The translations under genes were made by a program, and so were the position numbers. A stretch of DNA of 64,000 nucleotides, from contig NC_134676.1 of the NCBI RefSeq assembly GCF_030463565.1, positions 31,435,228 to 31,499,227 on the forward strand. The letters run 5' to 3'. Below the pieces are notes generated by a model. It worked only from the letters and a program-made list of their open reading frames with translations, was not told where the DNA came from and ran no database searches. This document shows, in pieces, positions 63,601 to 64,000 of the stretch. The DNA comes from Pelecanus crispus. Its lineage: Eukaryota; Chordata; Aves; Pelecaniformes; Pelecanidae. The stretch's first letter is position 1; each line of letters opens with the position of its first letter.

Positions 63601-63688
63601 AGCCATATATTGCATGTCCTCTTGTAGTCGATTAAGAGGAGAGTCTGGCTTGACACGAATCCCATAGTAATGATATTTGGAGTTCCCC
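33380..63688 (-). CDS. RFX3: RFX3, regulatory factor X3 (C-terminal part, 11 exons)
   Basis: RFX3 is a nuclear winged-helix transcription factor that binds X-box sites as dimers and drives ciliary genes, left-right patterning and islet-cell development. The exons here join to 505 codons. If the protein has the human length of 749 residues, the window starts near residue 244. It opens with the end of the DNA-binding domain ([14 protein letters not shown]), passes through the conserved B, C and D (dimerisation) regions and ends [10 protein letters not shown], the C terminus by which I separate RFX3 from RFX1 and RFX2. Joined coding exons, minus strand: 63688-63569, 55211-55090, 53850-53738, 46206-46091, 45595-45441, 40220-40123, 39817-39668, 38140-37932, 36965-36812, 34638-34596, 33618-33380. 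All introns are GT-AG, all phases agree, and no stop interrupts the frame. The N-terminal activation region and most of the DNA-binding domain lie beyond the window. RFX3 autoregulation and promoter cannot be seen. Confidence 0.95.
33985..34110. repeat. Compound imperfect inverted repeat (hairpin)
   Basis: Inner arms 34030-34047 and 34072-34089 are reverse complements at 17 of 18 bases (tatactcactagttgagt). Outer arms 33985-34003 and 34092-34110 also pair (ccagattttgacatacatt, 17 or 18 of 19). The left side carries extra tandem tttgacata copies. A third pair, tgaccccag (33980-33988) and ctggggtca (34051-34059), overlaps. It lies in the RFX3 intron between the 43-bp and terminal exons. Confidence 0.8.
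34596..34638 (-). CDS. RFX3: RFX3 exon: 43-bp microexon-like
   Basis: Short exon too small for simple ORF finding. Acceptor ttttattttgcag, donor ACAAAG|GTAAGC. Encodes [14 protein letters not shown]. Its length is not a multiple of three, so skipping would shift the C-terminal frame. Confidence 0.93.
34639..36811 (-). other. RFX3 intron, nothing further seen
   Basis: AT-rich intron of 2.2 kb without recognised repeat or RNA gene. Confidence 0.6.
36812..36965 (-). CDS. RFX3: RFX3 exon: end of dimerisation region
   Basis: 154 bp, acceptor tatttttctatttttgaatag, donor GGAGAG|GTAAGA. Encodes [20 protein letters not shown], then [20 protein letters not shown] and ETPIAVMGE. Confidence 0.95.
36966..37931 (-). 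other. RFX3 intron, nothing further seen
   Basis: AT-rich intron of about 1 kb without recognised element. Confidence 0.6.
37932..38140 (-). CDS. RFX3: RFX3 exon: dimerisation region
   Basis: 209 bp, acceptor gtgctctaacag, donor CTACAG|GTAGTA. Encodes [20 protein letters not shown], then [20 protein letters not shown] and [11 protein letters not shown]. Confidence 0.95.
38141..39667 (-). other. RFX3 intron, nothing further seen
   Basis: AT-rich intron of 1.5 kb. A short G run lies near 38273. No other element recognised. Confidence 0.6.
39668..39817 (-). CDS. RFX3: RFX3 exon: C/dimerisation region
   Basis: 150 bp, exactly 50 codons, so skipping it would keep frame. Acceptor aatttcttcatag, donor TTCAG|GTAAAA. 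Encodes [20 protein letters not shown] and ends [12 protein letters not shown]. Confidence 0.95.
40123..40220 (-). CDS. RFX3: RFX3 exon: C region
   Basis: 98 bp, acceptor ttcaatgcacag, donor CCAAG|GTAGAA. Encodes [19 protein letters not shown] and [12 protein letters not shown], part of the extended dimerisation region. Confidence 0.95.
40436..40485 (-). other. Candidate stop-containing cassette exon in RFX3
   Basis: A 50-bp segment has a good acceptor (catgttcttctatag) and a strong donor (TTAG|GTGAGG) in the correct orientation between two RFX3 exons. Normal RFX3 splices directly across it (PIP-S-ALTQAI). If included after the exon at 45441 it would add 16 non-RFX codons, and the last three bases of the segment would be an in-frame TAG. 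That would truncate the dimerisation domain and expose the mRNA to nonsense-mediated decay. No expression evidence is available. Confidence 0.3.
40486..42383 (-). other. RFX3 intron sequence, no element recognised
   Basis: Part of the 5.2-kb intron upstream of the candidate cassette exon. AT-rich, no repeat family recognised before the CR1. Confidence 0.55.
42384..43617 (+). mobile_element. CR1 LINE copy C, antisense in RFX3
   Basis: Plus-strand CR1 of a different subfamily from copies A and B. It begins within the RT palm region ([28 protein letters not shown] in the frame around 42484) and runs to the 3' end (ggactgatgatcttagagat, then ccaatcttaatgattcc). 5'-truncated. It lies in the intron between the exons at 45441 and 40220, in antisense, the orientation usually tolerated in introns. 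Confidence 0.93.
42610..43545 (+). pseudogene. CR1 ORF2 C-terminal remnant with a 311-codon open frame
   Basis: Uninterrupted reading frame covering the RT core end and the C-terminal region. [20 protein letters not shown] and [12 protein letters not shown] (catalytic FADD intact) are followed by [16 protein letters not shown] and [20 protein letters not shown]. The frame just upstream (42362-42577) holds the start of the palm but is offset, and a TAG follows at about 42585, so the enzyme is broken. Endonuclease and ORF1 are absent. Confidence 0.9.
43690..43781 (+). mobile_element. CR1 3'-end fragment
   Basis: A second CR1 3' terminus 72 bp beyond copy C: gtttagtggtggacttggta, ggttggactggatgatctta and the cgattctatgattctatg tail. 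Either an independent short insertion or the end of a nested event. Confidence 0.85.
43782..45440 (-). other. RFX3 intron, nothing further seen
   Basis: AT-rich intron sequence between the CR1 fragment and the next RFX3 exon. No element recognised. Confidence 0.55.
45441..45595 (-). CDS. RFX3: RFX3 exon: B/C region
   Basis: 155 bp, acceptor ttttttcacaccag, donor CCTA|GTAAGT (strong). Encodes [19 protein letters not shown], then [20 protein letters not shown] and VLRPIP. The final A forms Ser with the GT of the exon at 40220. Confidence 0.95.
46091..46206 (-). CDS. RFX3: RFX3 exon: B region
   Basis: 116 bp, acceptor ttttattttctcag, donor CCAAG|GTCAGT. Encodes [20 protein letters not shown] and ends TITEPS. 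It is spliced to the upstream exon across the intron that holds the provirus. Confidence 0.95.
46922..47477 (-). repeat. 3' LTR of the provirus, with 25-bp duplication
   Basis: 556 bp, same ends as the 5' LTR. It is longer mainly because a 25-bp unit at 47069-47093 is repeated at 47094-47118 (gtaaaatagtaatagtaaga...). The 5' LTR has one copy. Just upstream in reading direction is a purine-rich tract (aataaggggtgga), the likely polypurine tract. Confidence 0.93.
47900..50947 (-). pseudogene. Degenerate pro-pol of the provirus
   Basis: In reading direction: a protease with [10 protein letters not shown] at about 50921-50938, DTSA replacing the commoner DTGA; reverse transcriptase pieces ([18 protein letters not shown] at 50111-50122; FLGVVGF); RNase H-like pieces between about 48800 and 49740; integrase with HECETCAA of the zinc domain, core aspartates in WRIDYI and ESDNGTHF (48297-48671), and the C-terminal part at 47900-48232. 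The integrase core is followed by a stop at about 48299 and the region of the third acidic residue is off-frame. Several stops and shifts break RT and RNase H. The closest recognised group is ERV-L. Non-functional. Confidence 0.88.
50948..52374 (-). pseudogene. Degenerate gag of the provirus
   Basis: Interrupted in all frames. The piece at 52111-52374 is low-complexity, rich in Thr/Pro/Ala repeats ([11 protein letters not shown] type), then a run of stops. The piece at 51262-51699 is helical and charged ([20 protein letters not shown]), compatible with a capsid or coiled-coil part. 51041-51265 is basic and Ser-rich. No CCHC zinc knuckle was seen. Assignment rests on position between leader and protease. 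Confidence 0.6.
52295..52954 (-). pseudogene. Provirus leader/gag N-terminal ORF with membrane segments
   Basis: First open frame after the primer site. It starts at the ATG at 52952-52954 and is 219 residues long. Hydrophobic segments lie at about residues 2-21, 29-48, 76-94 and 98-116. Possible N-glycosylation sites are at N58 and N73 between segments two and three, with another NVT near 155. After residue 117 the chain is soluble. This is not a usual matrix domain. I cannot say whether it is the N terminus of Gag or a separate leader protein. The frame ends at 52295 while the gag-like reading continues in another frame from about 52374, so there is a frameshift. Confidence 0.6.
53096..53113 (-). 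other. Primer binding site, lysine-tRNA type
   Basis: Minus strand TGGCGCCCAATGTGGAGC matches the tRNA-Lys(1,2)-type site (TGGCGCCCAACGTGGGGC) at 16 of 18 bases. It starts 8 bases after the LTR end rather than the usual 0-3. Confidence 0.75.
53122..53647 (-). repeat. 5' LTR of the provirus
   Basis: 526 bp. In reading direction it opens tgtcctggtttcagctggga and ends ttaaaccacgaca. Minus-strand TATA-like ctatataagc lies near 53397-53404, and an attaaa signal and GT-rich U5 follow. A natural promoter that would fire in the RFX3 direction. Confidence 0.93.
53738..53850 (-). CDS. RFX3: RFX3 exon: start of conserved B region
   Basis: 113 bp, acceptor catggaaacag, donor GAG|GTATTT. Encodes [20 protein letters not shown] and [11 protein letters not shown]. 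The provirus LTR begins only 90 bp beyond its donor. Confidence 0.95.
53851..55089 (-). other. RFX3 intron, nothing further seen
   Basis: 1.2-kb AT-rich intron without recognised element. Confidence 0.6.
55090..55211 (-). CDS. RFX3: RFX3 exon: linker
   Basis: 122 bp, acceptor tatttttgtag, donor TTTTTAG|GTACGA. Encodes [18 protein letters not shown] and a Ser/Thr/Gln-rich linker ending QSQHHQQFL. The first base completes Arg and the last base starts Asp of the next exon. Confidence 0.95.
55212..63568 (-). other. Large RFX3 intron, no element recognised
   Basis: 8.4 kb between the linker exon and the DNA-binding-domain exon. No CR1, LTR or RNA gene recognised. Open stretches such as 57601-57900 (minus, with a hydrophobic segment) have no family resemblance or clear splice sites. 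Confidence 0.55.
63569..63688 (-). CDS. RFX3: RFX3 exon: end of DNA-binding domain
   Basis: 120 bp. The acceptor is ctttcataaag and the donor AG|GTAAAG. It starts with the third base of a split Arg codon and ends with two bases of another. Encodes the wing of the RFX winged helix ([13 protein letters not shown]), then [19 protein letters not shown], a glutamine/methionine-rich linker. In the family the YHYYGIR segment is part of the X-box-contacting wing. Confidence 0.95.
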
Positions 63689-64000
63689 CTTTATGAAAGA
63701 TCAAGAGTTAAGAGAACAGTAACACTAGTTTTATGCATCTATATTACAGTTACTTTACAATGTACATTGACTGGAAAATAATACCCACAAATCAGGCCCG
63801 ACTCTCCTGTCATACCTGTTTTACATGGGTGTCATTTCACCACCTTTGGGAAATTAATTCACTCTCATAAACAAATATTATCCAGCATTTTAACTTGCAA
63901 TCCACTTGAGTAAGAAAAATAAAATGCAAATAAATACAACTTATCTAGTTATGGAGAAACGCAATTCTTAGTAATTTCCAAACAACAAGCTACATTTTAT
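63689..64000 (-). other. RFX3 intron leading to exons outside the window
   Basis: AT-rich intron upstream of the exon ending at 63688. The preceding exon, carrying most of the DNA-binding domain, is not in the window. Confidence 0.7.

Noticed and set aside
1-64000. CRISPR arrays, bacterial operons, tRNA or rRNA genes
   Set aside because: Nothing of the kind is seen. Introns, CR1 elements and an ERV show that this is vertebrate nuclear DNA.

Overview
The window is bird nuclear DNA, AT-rich with one short GC-rich island. Evidence for a bird: several CR1 LINEs whose 3' ends carry the short ATTCTATG-type tail, and a class III (ERV-L-like) provirus whose LTR resembles a solo LTR elsewhere in the window. 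The only gene I can name is RFX3 on the minus strand. Its human orthologue lies on 9p24, which is homologous to the avian Z chromosome, so Z linkage is likely, but this is inference.

Right half (33.4-63.7 kb): eleven consecutive coding exons give the C-terminal two thirds of RFX3, from the last strands of the winged-helix DNA-binding domain to the stop codon. All splice sites are GT/AG and every exon-to-exon phase closes. The 5' exons and promoter lie beyond position 64000. AT-rich sequence without repeats from 33.38 kb down to about 26.73 kb is probably a long RFX3 3' UTR, ending near an AATAAA at 26744-26749.

Inside RFX3 introns: a plus-strand (antisense) CR1 at 42.4-43.6 kb with a second CR1 3' end just beyond it; a full-length ERV-L-like provirus (46922-53647) in the sense orientation with two LTRs and a perfect 5-bp target duplication; a compound hairpin at 33.98-34.11 kb; and an unannotated 50-bp exon-like segment (40436-40485) that would end the reading frame.

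Left half (1-26.7 kb): a CpG island (about 19.17-20.42 kb) holds a plausible minus-strand first coding exon of a gene I do not recognise. Possible downstream exons at 15.15-15.29 kb and 13.47-13.62 kb are weakly supported. Two minus-strand CR1 copies (1.26-2.80 and 9.30-11.74 kb) show a mosaic of near-identity and strong divergence. A solo LTR sits at 13.93-14.52 kb. The rest is non-coding as far as I can see.

The best candidates for something undescribed are the CR1 mosaic, the provirus with a multi-membrane-segment leader protein and a lysine-type primer site, and the RFX3 stop-containing exon candidate.
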